Shown here in pieces: positions 13,801 to 24,200 of a stretch of DNA of 64,000 nt. The translations under genes and the position numbers were made by a program. The number at the start of each line of letters is the position of its first letter. The first letter of the stretch is position 1. Below the pieces are notes generated by a model. It made no database searches. It worked only from the letters and a program-made list of their open reading frames with translations, and had not been told where the DNA came from. This stretch comes from Owenia fusiformis (taxonomy: Eukaryota; Annelida; Polychaeta; Sabellida; Oweniidae), in contig CAIIXF020000007.1 in NCBI GenBank assembly GCA_903813345.2, positions 13,748,714 through 13,812,713 of the forward strand. The letters run 5' to 3'.

Positions 13801-13998
13801 AAAAATGTCCTTTAATATTTAATCCTCTCATAATTCAGTCTATGGAAGAGCCCCCTGAGTAATCCTGTTTTTGATGTTTCAGATTTGAAGAATGAGCCAT
13901 ACAGGAGAGCAGATGGTGTTAGGAGAAGCCAGTCGAAGAGACTAGCAAACAAAGAACTTCAGTTAAATAAAGTCAGACAGAGAGAAGAAATATATTAA
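1825..13998 (+). CDS. FMNL: Formin-like protein (FMNL family), C-terminal 700 residues, 5' partial
   Basis: Diaphanous-related formin that nucleates and elongates unbranched actin filaments. Nineteen exons with consistent GT/AG phases: 1825-1935, 2471-2620, 3624-3672, 4010-4062, 4474-4603, 4905-5072, 5269-5393, 5954-6098, 6515-6642, 9115-9192, 9576-9662, 10580-10648, 11117-11197, 11651-11780, 12255-12430, 12795-12896, 13164-13262, 13592-13697, 13883-13998. They give 700 residues ending in TAA. Order: end of the armadillo/FH3 region ([20 protein letters not shown], close to vertebrate FMNL), a Glu/Lys-rich coiled coil, a short FH1 (poly-Pro, about residues 166-220), a full FH2 starting near KHRLPLLNW and including [20 protein letters not shown], then a C-terminal DAD-like segment ([15 protein letters not shown]) with a basic tail. 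The N-terminal GTPase-binding half lies left of the window. Three vertebrate paralogues (FMNL1-3) exist; one pre-duplication orthologue is expected in an invertebrate. The donor after 13697 (GTTCTT) is weak but the phase fits. Confidence 0.95.
2069..2243. repeat. Nested palindromic element in FMNL intron
   Basis: Outer ends CCTCCTAGACT (2069-2079) and AGTCTAGGAGG (2233-2243) are exact inverted copies. Inside them a second inverted pair, TTTGCAAACTACGTTCCTTG near 2079-2098 and CAAGGAACATAGTTTGCGAG near 2182-2201, encloses the centre. This fits a small foldback or MITE-type element. No target duplication is obvious. Confidence 0.7.
6129..6233. repeat. ATGTCACC-family interspersed repeat
   Basis: Starts ATGTCCCCTCCAAAAGTGGT, continues with the shared GACATGCTGTTATGGTCTCC segment, and ends GGCGACATTTTACATTTTAG. 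It lies in the intron after the 5954-6098 FMNL exon. Same family as 7098-9075, but without the internal tandem array. Confidence 0.65.
7098..9075. repeat. ATGTCACC-family element with a 12-unit higher-order tandem array
   Basis: The ends are ATGTCACCACC (from 7098) and GGTGGTGACAT (to 9075), as in the short copies elsewhere. The interior is a tandem array of about 140-bp units. The landmark ACTTGCTTCAAATTGACTA recurs about every 135, 149 and 136 bp, so each three units make a higher-order repeat of about 420 bp, seen three times from near 7406. The longer 149-bp unit carries an extra TTTGACTTAAGATTTGAC segment. Every unit contains TGACCTTCAATGACCTTC and AAGGTCAAAAAGGTC. The array lies 39 bp upstream of an FMNL exon. 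Confidence 0.85.
9970..10524. mobile_element. GC-rich foldback (MITE-like) element, copy A
   Basis: Ends TGGCCTAGTCACATAGCCCG and its inverted copy CGGGCTATGTGACTAGGCCA. The interior is packed with CGGCCG, CCGGCC and GAGCTCGG motifs that pair across the element, so it is strongly GC-rich in an AT-rich intron. It is the reverse complement of copy B at 35711-36394 and lacks about 130 bp found there. Flanks are TAA on the left and TTA on the right, so the target duplication is not exact here. Open frames inside are by-products of the repeats. Confidence 0.85.
11959..12057. repeat. ATGTCACC-family interspersed repeat
   Basis: Starts TTTTTATGTCACCCCACAAG, keeps the AACAAATGGCAGGTAGTGAC right part and ends at GACAT before TTTGCCTTGTTT. 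It is a short copy (about 99 bp) in an FMNL intron. Confidence 0.65.
12523..12602. repeat. ATGTCACC-family interspersed repeat
   Basis: An about 80-bp copy starting TTTTTATGTCACCACCGCAA and ending AGCAGGTGACATTTTTTC, only about 470 bp from the 11959 copy. It lies in the next FMNL intron. Confidence 0.65.
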
Positions 13999-14784
13999 TC
14001 CAAACCCATACAAATTGTAAATATGCTGAATATGTGATGTTTAAACCACAAGTCAGTGTGTATCAATTCAACTCATTTCATAGCTTTAATACACACTGGC
14101 TACCACTGTAAATATGAAATGTCAACTTCTGGGACTACAAAAACATGCTGGAAATGAAACACAAGATTCATAATGTTAATTCAATGGAAATATTTGAAAA
14201 ACTATAACATAATTAAATAAGAGACTTATTTACTTACAAGCCTTTTGGAAATGGAAATATTGGCCTACACTCAATATTGTGAAAATGTCTGGTAATGCTT
14301 ACTCTTAATGTCAGAAGATCCATAGCAATGGTGGCATCACCAAATATGGATTTTGTGATCAGAAATCTGCATAAACTTAATTGCCAAGAAGTCGAAATAC
14401 TTTGTATTGCCACAACCCACAAGATGATCTATATTTGACTGAAACAGCTGAACATTTGATATATTGAACATGCATAATTGGGTACATATCTGATACAGAG
14501 CCTTGTACCGCATTAATGTAGTCTGGCAGTTAGATGTTGCTTCACTTCATTTTTGTTTTTTACAATGGTTCGTCTGAAAATTGCCAAAACATTTGTTGCA
14601 ATCATTTATTAGATGGTAGAACTTGAAAATTATCTACAATACATGTAAGTCCATTAGTTAGTTATTTCAAAACACAAAATTCAAACACAAAATTCCTCTC
14701 CAGCAGGAATTTAACCTGCAAGCCTTCTACAAGCATAACCTTCTACAACCAATTGAAAATGTGTTCATACTATAGTTAAGCTTT

Positions 14785-15195
14785 GCACTTTGCAGTAGGG
14801 CAGTAAAACTCTACAATATGATAGTCCAAATCTACAACATATGAGTAAAACTACAAAAGCCAGTCAAACCTTACAATAGGACTGTAAAAGTGTACTGTAT
14901 ACTGTAGGACAGATAAACTATACAGTAGAACAGTCAAACTGTACACAGTTAAACTGTACAGTAGAACAGTTAAACTATACAGTAGAACAGTCAAACTGTG
15001 CAGTAGAACAGTTCAGTTGTACAGTAAGACAGTAAAACTGTATATTCTAGGACAGTAAATCTGTACAGTAAGAACAGTCAAACTGAACAGTAAGACATTC
15101 AGACTGTATACTCTAGGACAGTAAAACTGTATGGTAGGATGGACAAACAGTACAGTAGAGCAGTCCAACTACATTAGGACAGTCAAACCTTACAA
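14785..15195. repeat. Degenerate ~20-bp tandem repeat, CAGT-rich
   Basis: Many imperfect copies of a unit like ACAGTAGAACAGTCAAACTG. The phrases CAGTAAAACTGT, CAGTTAAACTGT and CAGTCAAACTGT are themselves partly self-complementary. It lies 0.8-1.2 kb past the FMNL stop, so it may be in the 3' UTR. Confidence 0.8.
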
Positions 15196-17509
15196 TTGTT
15201 TGAATGAGATACTGATAACAAATGCAAAGCATCAATTTCATTGATATTAGAATTGCATAAAATCAGTTGTACATAAAACTCCCATTTTGTGCATTTTAGG
15301 GATTTGAGTATCCCTATTGTATATTAATTTCATTGTATAAATGTATGCCTATGTAAATGAACAATTTGTATCATAAGTATTTTATAAATATCTGCTATGC
15401 TATATATGGTGCCTTTTTGCATTAGAATATTTAAGTGTGATTTAGTTATGTCTTGAAGTTATAGTAAAATAAGGAAATATAATTTCTATTAACATTATAC
15501 CTGGTATAAAGTAATGTATAATTTGGAAGTAAAGAACTAAAATGCATCAATGCATGAAAATTTAGAACATGTAGAAGTCTCTTGCCATTAGACTACAGTA
15601 ACTTCTTCAGTAAGATTGTACAAGTCAGTTTTGTGCATAGCGCCTAGCTATAGTTATAGCACAAGATGATTGAAGCTCCATCATGTCCATTAATTTACCA
15701 GGATAACTCGGAGTTCTGCACTAGATTGACTTCAAACATTGTTTAAAGTTTGATGTTTATATGTTTATTGGTACCTTATCTGAACCTTCAATGTGAAATT
15801 AACATTTTCAAAAGATTCGGTACAGTATTATATTTAATATCAAAGCAATTTCATTTTATGTTTAACGTTGATATTTACATAATATTAGTTCTGTTATATA
15901 CATGTATTTTTGTCTGATAACGGAGGTGCTATGCATGATGCTTCCCATGTAATACATGTGCTGTAATGTACATGTGCTGTAATGTACTTTGTTGCACTGT
16001 ACTGTATTTTATCCTATGGATACTAAATGTAAATGGGAATGATAACACAAGACAAATTTGGAATGTGCTACTAAAATTAAATTAAACTGATATGATGTGA
16101 TATCCAATGGTATCGGAGCGAAGCTTTTTTTCATCAGTTTTGAATTTAGCACCCAAAATGGTTTGACTAAATGTTCTCATGCAATCAGTTTACATACCAA
16201 TGGTAACACCTGTACAATTTGTAAATATTTGAGTTTTTGAATGTTTATAAGTTGTAGTTGATTTAATTGTGAAGTTATATATGATCTATTTTTAGAACAT
16301 GTGTAGTAGTATTTTGAAATCCATAGGATAAATATGATATACTATGACTTTCTTAGGGCTATCATTTTTATCCCTCAAAAATCATAGAATATCCTCCATG
16401 TACATTCTAGTTAATAGCATAGTTACAAACTGCGGTTGAGAAACAAGACGCCTTGTACATGTATATTAGAATTGTTTTGAACCTAGCCAGCCTCTCAAGT
16501 ACAGGGTGTTCCAAAAGTATGGAACCCCAAACATCAACATTCACATTTTGTACATGTGTTCTACTGCACAGCATTGCCTCTTTATTTGTTATAATCAAAG
16601 AGGGATAACACATACCTCTGAATATATGAAGTATTTGCAAATGGAATAGTTCAAAATATATGGCTCAAAATAACTGGATGTCATCGCTCACTTTATTTAA
16701 TTACAAGAGGAGTTGTACCACATTTGCCAAACGAATTGCTAAATATTCCAGATTTCTCGAGAAATTACAATTTTCTTTTTTATTCAGTTTTACTGTTGAT
16801 ATAAACCTTGTTATTCTGTTAAAGTTGAGTGTTATTGTATTCTCTGGTTTCTTTCTATACATATACAGTTGATGTTGATCAGTTGTGGAAAATTGATTTA
16901 AACTTGAGTCACATGAGTAAAATTAAGTGCATACAACAACTGCTTCAACAGCATTGAAACACAATTGTTAAATATTGTTTGGAATAAGAACTCAAGAATA
17001 TTTTGTAATAGTACTATAGTACATAATCACAGACCTATGCACAATTCAGGCTAAGTTATTTCCGAATAATAATTTGGAGACAGCAATTAATGTAAATATG
17101 CTGTACATATGTAGCTGTGTGGTTGCTGATTGCAAAGTAAATATAAAAAGCTTCCAATATATGTACATTCTTTGATGTTCTTTTATTTTTCAATTGATTT
17201 TGTAATGTACACTGTCATGATAGCTTGTTAAAGTGGGCAGAGGGGATGATATCACATTGCAAATTCACATGTAAAATGTCCAGTCAGACTACAAATCTAC
17301 TTGGCTCTAAATATAGTATTTCCACTTGAAGTGATCCATAAAAGTAAAAAAATGTCAACCTTTTGAACACTTTTATTTAAGGAGTAATACAATCATGTAA
17401 CATGTCCAAGATATATGAACTGAAATATTAAACAAGCTAAGGTAAAGTAATTGAATTATATTTTTTGGACGATCATTGAAGTAATACAGTGGTTTGCATT
17501 ATGTAGGTG

Positions 17510-17515
17510 TTTATT
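17510..17515 (-). promoter_or_regulatory. Candidate poly(A) signal of the minus-strand WSC gene
   Basis: TTTATT on the plus strand reads AATAAA on the minus strand, about 120 bp past the stop codon at 17635-17637. This is the expected position for a short 3' UTR. Confidence 0.5.
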
Positions 17516-17634
17516 CAAGCAAGCAAATATAAAACAGTGTTTCTGTACATCAAAGTACATCTTTCCAGAGATTTTGATATCAGTGTGTCTGTTTGAAGGA
17601 ACTAAATGTTGATATAGGTAGTTCTTTGGTTTCT

Positions 17635-18952
17635 CTATACAACATAGATGGAGTTAGCCCAGGTTCCCCCACAGATCTGCTCACTGTCTCCAGTACATGA
17701 TGTACCACATACAGTTGTCCTAGAGCGTCCATACTTGCCAAACTCATAGCCACAGAAACAATAACCCCCCTCCTGTAAGCCAGCATACCTGTATTCTGAA
17801 ACAAAGAAAAGGATTCTTTAAAACTGTATGATATCAGTATTTTATGGAGGCTATGGAATTGGACTACTGAGTAAAATTATTGCTCTTATTTCAATACCAC
17901 CAAGTGAGGCAAACACAATCAATCTGACTTAAAACAAAATTTTGAGAGTAAATAATAAAAGTAAAACAACAACGTAAATGTCAATACATGATTCATTGAG
18001 AACATTTTATCCACATAGAGATACCCAAAATAGTTCAACCACTGAGTGTTATGCTAAATATGATGTTACTTACCGTGCTGTCTGCAGGGAATCGATACAT
18101 ATCTCAATGGTGAGAGCAGGGTCCAGAGGGTTGCTGAATAGATAGGGCAGGTCCCTAGCTCCAGGGGTGCTAGAGTCCGTTTTCAGTTCATCACAGGTCA
18201 TACCACGATCTTCAAAGCACCCAAGGTACATACCTGGAGGTATTTATGATTATGTGTTTATGATGGTTAGGGAACTAATATACACATGTGTGATGTATAG
18301 TGATGGGATAAAATTCTTTTTATTTCTCTATGCAATTGTTCTTTTGCAACAACGCTGACCTTTTTGAGAAATGTCTCAAAAGAGACTCTTATTGTCTCCT
18401 GAAGCAGAAACCTCTCAAGTTAGGTTTATGTTGGACTCGATCATATGAGTACATACATAAGGAAGACTATAACCTGGACTCACTCACCTGAACATGGATT
18501 GGTGGTTTCAAATTGTCGACGTACACGGTTCAACTTTTCCTCCATTTCCTGGAAATGTATGACAGACTTTTCATCAATTTATCTAGAAACCATCAGCCAA
18601 TCATTGGTATTAGCATGGGCTTTCAAGAGACAATTGAATAATAAGAACAACAACAAAAATCTTCCAAAGTAATGTTATGAGACTCTAGACCAATGAAATC
18701 ATGTTTTGAGACAAATACAATGAGAGATCAGAATGAATGAATTCAGTACTGCAGTAGAGGAATGATATATATATATGGGGAGCAGCATCCTTAACATTCA
18801 GCAAGATATGTGTTATCACAAATGCAAACCTTTTGCTCTTTGTCCACATCTTCAACCCCAGCTCCTTTGGCAATCCCAGCCTCAAAGTGGTCCAGAGACA
18901 ACGCTATCATCCCCACACAGAAACTGAAGTACACCATGCCTATCTGAGCCAT
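17635..18952 (-). CDS. Small secreted WSC-domain protein (paralogue A), with one exon a base too long
   Basis: Four exons in transcript order: 18952-18830, 18548-18488, 18233-18074, 17795-17635. Exon 1 starts MAQIGMVYFSFCVGMIALSL, a likely signal peptide. Exon 2 encodes a basic/acidic linker. Exons 3 and 4 encode one WSC domain (YLGCFEDRGMTCDE, then YAGLQEGGYCFCGYEFGKYG and CTGDSEQICGGTWANSIYVV before TAG). WSC domains are Cys-rich modules that bind carbohydrate in fungal sensors and occur in kremen and polycystin-1. Same exon plan as paralogue B at 19366-20496. Exon 3 is 160 nt where the phase on both sides needs a multiple of three (156 nt in B); the extra base lies in TCCCTGC near 18083-18088 and removes the conserved second Cys of the ESC...C pair. 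Either a pseudogene-making insertion or an assembly error. The exon 1 donor (GTTTGC) is weak. The biological role is unknown. Confidence 0.75.
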
Positions 18953-19365
18953 CTAGGTTTATATGTTGGAACTGTGCTGAGTTCTGGGAAATGGCTATTA
19001 AACGTATTTATATACCAGAAAAGGTTTAGTTTAGTTTTGAATTAATTATTGTTTAATGTTTCCTCTGCTGACTGAACACAGTCTGCTCTGGACAGTTATG
19101 TCTTAGTTAATTAAAAATGTCAAAAATAATCCCAGTTTTATTTCAACTAATGGCGATTTAATTAAAATTGTTATGGATAGGAGGAACAAAGTTAATGAAT
19201 AGAAGGAATACTTATGACATATGGTATAATCATAATAAAGTGATTTAAATCTGCACTAAAAATAATTACAACGGCATGTCAGCATGGCATTTTGAACCCA
19301 TTGCACTAAAATGAGGCATACATGTACTGTAGATCATTCTGAAAGTGAGAGCTAGAAACTGCAGA
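18953..19365. promoter_or_regulatory. Divergent intergenic region between two WSC genes
   Basis: Only about 413 bp separate the two start codons, so any promoters and 5' UTRs of both genes must fit here or in upstream non-coding exons. I see no strong TATA box or CpG-rich stretch. A shared bidirectional promoter is an inference from spacing. Confidence 0.5.
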
Positions 19366-20496
19366 ATGGTGGCTGGGAAGATGCAGAAAGTAATCTCATT
19401 TATTGGAATCATTAGTGTGATTTTGTCTTTGGAGCTAGTTGCAGACATTCTGTGTCAGCACACAATACATTCCCAGGTAACATGCTTTATTCTAAAAAAA
19501 TCTATTTCTGGCTCTCAAAATTGCATCTTGATATTTAATTGAGATGTTTAAACAATTCAATGTTCAGATTTTCTTCATTACTGTTGATAGAATTTATACA
19601 TAATCCACCTTTCAAATTAATTTTTGAAAATCGCAAGTGTAAAGTTAAGTTAACAAAATGCTAGTGACAAACAGCAATTACAGTATCTTCTGAGCCAAAG
19701 CTACAAAATATTTGATCACTATAAGTAAAGCACTTAAAGCTCATATTTCTTGATTTTTCAGCTTTCAACAAAGCGCATACGTCGCTCTTCACCAGCTGAG
19801 TGCAATGATGCTTGTTCTGGTAATTAGATTAATGCGCTTAGATTTCCACATGGTCCATGTCTATTACTGGAGTTTTACATTATTCATTGGATTCCAAGAA
19901 ACTGTTTTTTATGTAGGTTTTTATCTGGGTTGTTTTGATGATAGAGGTCAGACCTGTGATGAAGGTGGTCACAACTCACCTATTCCTGGCCCTAGAGATC
20001 TCCCTCTTTTTGCCAGTCTGAGAGACACTAGCCTGACCATTGAGTCATGTTTACAGATGTGTAGAGAGCTTGGTGAGTATTCATGTCTGACCATTGAGTC
20101 ATGTAATGGCCTCAACATTGAGTCCTGCATACAGTTGTTTGAAAAGCTTGGCGAGTATTTTAGCCTCAACACTGAGTCATTTGTACAGTGTTGTGTAAAG
20201 AGCTTAGTGAGTATTTTAGCTTAACATTGAGTCCTCTACTAAGAATACATCGTGTAGCTGTTTAATGTATTCTAACTGGTCCTTCTGTTTTTCCCCCTGT
20301 GAAGCTTGTGGTTACATATTCATGTACAATTTCAGATTACAAATATGCCAGTGTACAGGCTGGCCGTTATTGCCACTGTGGAGATAAGTTTGGTAGATAT
20401 GGTCGTTCGAAATCAACAGTGTGTGATAGACCATGCACTGGAAATGGCACACAAATATGTGGTGGGTCATGGGCCAACTCCATTTTTACTGTCTGA
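19366..20496 (+). CDS. Small secreted WSC-domain protein (paralogue B)
   Basis: Exons 19366-19476, 19762-19819, 19917-20072 and 20336-20496 join in phase to 161 residues. I chose ATG 19366 (MVAGKMQKVISFIGIISVIL), which starts a basic then hydrophobic signal-peptide-like segment. A basic linker follows (TKRIRRSSPAECNDACS, with a possible furin-like KRIRR site), then one WSC domain: YLGCFDDRGQTCDE, LTIESCLQMCREL, YASVQAGRYCHCGDKFGRYG, CTGNGTQICGGSWANSIFTV, ending in TGA. The family's cysteines are all present. There is no transmembrane segment after the signal peptide, so secretion is likely. It is head to head with paralogue A and tail to tail with RETSAT. Function is not known; WSC modules are generally linked to carbohydrate binding. 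Confidence 0.85.
20034..20240 (+). repeat. Tandem micro-duplication across the WSC exon 3 donor site
   Basis: The 3' end of exon 3 plus its donor (ACCATTGAGTCATGTTTACA through CTTGGTGAGTATT) is followed in the intron by three degraded copies: AACATTGAGTCCTGCATACA with CTTGGCGAGTATT, AACACTGAGTCATTTGTACA with CTTAGTGAGTATT, and a last partial one. The true donor is at 20073; in the next copies the GT has become GC or the upstream G is lost. The frame stays open to 20224. Confidence 0.85.
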
Positions 20497-21289
20497 TACA
20501 ACTCAATTGATTCAAACATAATAAAATTCCTCACTGTGATTGAACAATTCAAACACATTGTGTATGCAACTTTTTGCTTATTGATGAAATATTAACTACA
20601 AGTACTTTGCAAACAAATCAACTTATATTTGCATATGTTGAAATGTGTATGTATTTATTTATGATAAAATATAATAATGATAAAAAAATCTTTTCAATCA
20701 ATGGTCGTTGTGATTAACAAGAAACATTAATTACTAAAGTATGTAAGAGCTTGGACATTATACATAGTGCCAAGACATTAGTGTAACAATAATCCCAAGA
20801 ATTAGAATGTGCATCCATATCAAGTACAATATCATGAATATATGAATAACATATATAAAGAATATAATATAATATCTGAATATATAAGTCTTCAAGCATT
20901 GTAGGATGACAAGAGTCCATTCCACGCACTAACATATTAATATAAAAATTAAAGTCCATCGTGTACTTACAAATGAAGAGTGCATGTATCGCAATCAAAT
21001 TTTCTGTTGAATGAGTTCTGTCAATTCTCAGTCCTCCTCATACTTTTTCTCATTAATTTCCAGTCAATGTGTATGTTAACACATTATTTTTTCCATTTCA
21101 CTATTCATATGAAATACTGTTGCATTGATGCCTATAATCCATTTGATGACCAAGAATTTATAGTTATATGTCATTCAGTGTAAGCCCATTAAGTTGGCAA
21201 ATGGCACAGAAGGTCCACATTCCACATACCTTGCTATATACAAATGTGTCAAACATTTAGTAATAGCCGAGACCCAAGTGTCATGGTAT
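20497..21289. other. Convergent 3' region between WSC paralogue B and RETSAT
   Basis: Holds the 3' ends of two convergent genes. TTTATT near 20653 could be a minus-strand poly(A) signal for RETSAT, but several AT-rich candidates exist. No exon or repeat of note is visible. Confidence 0.55.
20520..20525 (+). promoter_or_regulatory. Candidate poly(A) signal of the plus-strand WSC gene
   Basis: AATAAA starts 24 bp after the TGA at 20494-20496, which would give a very short 3' UTR. Confidence 0.55.
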
Positions 21290-24200
21290 CTACTTGGCAA
21301 GTTGCTTCTTGTACTTCAGCAGGTCATCCATAAGGTTCCTGTTGAGGACCTTGGATGCACAGAGAAGTCCACCATACATCCCTCCAGCAAACCCACAACT
21401 GAATATATCCTGACCTATGATTGGAGAAATGTTCTATTCATTAAAAGTACGATAACGTGTATATTGTATAATCCGGAGCTCTAAAAGATTTTACAGCTGA
21501 TCAGAATAATATAATTTCAAATTATCAAATCAAATGAAATCCTTTGATTTTAAAATTGAATCATATTAAAATCTTTCAGAATTTGAAATCTCATTTAAAC
21601 ACTTGTAAATAACAATAATCCCAAATAAAGCCTAACTAAAGTTTTTGTGACACTTAATACTGACAAGATGATCTAACACTTCATCATAACAGTGTACATA
21701 TAGTAAAGTCAGTTACCTGTTAGGTATAGTCCAGGAATCTCAGTCTCAGGCCTCAGATGCATGTAGACATCAGGCTGGAAGCGGGATCTGTTGTGGTCCA
21801 GGCCATAGATTTCACCCCTGGTGGACCCCAGGTAGTAATTGTTGCTTAGTGGACTCCCACAGTCAAAGTACTCAACCTACAATGACAAGCCGCATGTTAC
21901 TGAAGTTTTATCAACTGGAATACACTTTATATCAGTCAAGAAAGATAAAAGCTGCAGATTGAAAGAAAGGAGGGCAAGGAAATTTACCTTGAGAGTTATT
22001 TAATAGCCTTAAATCTTAGCGTTATTGGACTTCAAACAGAGGTGAATGTTACACGCAAATGACATATACATGGCATGCCTGAGTAGGTTATTTTGATCCC
22101 TAAAGATTGAAAATATCTTCTGATCCCATCCTGTTTATATGACTGATTATTTGAAATATCTAAGACTATTCTGCACAATTTACTATCACGAAACCCGCAC
22201 ACCTTGTCTTGAAGTTTTCAAAGTCCAACACAAGCGGCAGACAAGGCATTTAAATGCAAAATGTCAACACTTGCCATTTGATACAGACGCCACAAAAAAG
22301 TTGGAGACTGGTGGTGGTGACATAATAAAAGACGTAATAATAAACCAAATGAATTAACACTATGTACCTTATCAGCAACCTGGGGGTATAGTGCACATGT
22401 CTGCTCCCACATACGTCTGGCAATAGCTCCCTTTACAGAGTCATAGTCTTCACCACGATGGTTTATCTTCGTATCCTTCCATTCCTCAAACCACTCCCAG
22501 CGTGCAAGAGTTATAACAACACATGTGGATTTACCTGGAAATTAACAGTAAGATATACTTAAATTTACAATTATTGACCTGAGCTCATGTTAATTCACTG
22601 CCTATAACATATTTATATACAAAACATATGTAGACTACCATTTAGACTTTACACTGAATTAAAGGTACAAAAAACACAAGTTCTGGATAAAATATAACAA
22701 GAGAGTAATTTTTAAACATGTTGTTCCTCTATTTCTTTCCCAAACAATTTTTTCTTTCCTATCAATTTTTTTAAAACATTTATTCCCTAAATTTTCACCA
22801 GTAGATCAGCACTTCTTATTAAGCACTCTGGTGTTTATTATAGGACAATGGTAACATTTACTGACCTGGGTACCTCTCATCCCATGTGGGGTCCTTGGTG
22901 GATGGGAAAGATATGAAGAGCAGTGGTATTTCAGAGTTGACAGCATCCTGGGCACTGCATTTGAAGAACTCTTCACAAGCCTTATTCACATCAACGCTGA
23001 AGGAAAAATTAATAATTAGTACAACATTGAGAAATGTTAATCTTAATAAACATGTTTCCCTACATACAACAACAAAATTTGTTAAGTTAAATCTATTCAA
23101 AATTTTTGATTGTAAAAGTTCAACAACATCCATTATCAGGGCCCACATAGAATAATTGTGACAAGCACAATAGGAATGATAGAAAAAGAAAATATAGAAG
23201 TAGATTTCTAAAAGCACTTAACTTAGTTAAATAATACATTTAAATACATCATTAGAAATTCACACATAGCTTGGCAAGGTGTGTCTGATTCCAGCCAATC
23301 TGAACACAGCATATCATATAACTGCAGTGCAATATATAACCAATCACTGCATCCAAAGTTATTCCTTAATGTGGATGTCAAGGTCACAACTTGACTCTAC
23401 AGATTTAAATGAATGCTTTGGCACATTGACCCTTTGAATTTAAAATATGTTCTTTTGGTGATTTCTTATCTTGACATGGAAGAAAATATTTTACAGTGAG
23501 TGAAAAGACTCAAGCCCAAGACTCATACATTGTGGAATGACCATTTTGTTCAGGCGTTCTGTCCTAAAATTGACACTCGATGCTGTGCATCTCCTGCAAA
23601 TTTTGGAAAGCAATACCTTCATGGAATGGTCATAAATCTTAAGGCTTAAATCCTTAAATAACATTAATTAAACATAAAATATGTTCTGCTTACTCGCAGT
23701 AGGCCCATGTGTTCTGTGCCTTGAGATCAAGTTCATCTTTAGTACCATTCAAACCAACAAAGAGTGACATACATCCCATCCCACTCTGTAGTCTGTTACC
23801 CTGACCTACATACTTGTACAGGCCTGAAAATAAAACCAAACAAAAAAAACAGACAAAATAAAATCAATCCTTCATCAAAAATTTACAAAACAAAACTCTG
23901 GAATAGGAATATGATATTGGTATGAAAGGCACAATGAGCATCAGTTCTTGATTAATTCTGTATTAATTTTACATTTTTCATATGGTTAGTAGGGGTCTTG
24001 GTTATGCTATGGCCTGATCATACTTGATTTGACCATCATGGCTTGAATTAATCATGAATTGTATCTGATGAAAATATAAGTTCAGAAAAAAAGTAGATAA
24101 TTTCATTATATTACTTGAATTGGTGGCCACCTCCCTGGGCAGTAGTTTGTGTAATGTGTTGATCACCCCAACACCAGATATGATAATTGGTGCAGGGATA

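Larger units (their letters stand above)
13999..17634. other. FMNL 3' UTR and FMNL-WSC intergenic region
   Basis: Begins with the FMNL 3' UTR; the cleavage site is not resolved. It contains the CAGT-rich tandem repeat listed separately, a short duplicated TACATGTGCTGTAATG near 15950-15985, and a lone ACAGGGTGTTCCAAAAGTAT near 16501 that resembles a mariner terminus but has no partner. I see no further exon on either strand. Confidence 0.6.

Noticed and set aside
16501-16540. Mariner-like end ACAGGGTGTTCCAAAAGTAT
   Set aside because: No inverted partner nearby and weaker match than the two real mariner-type elements; kept only as a note.
17580-17804. Minus-strand 74-codon frame over the last WSC exon
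   Set aside because: Wrong frame: the WSC exon reads in another frame with the family's cysteines and correct splice phase.
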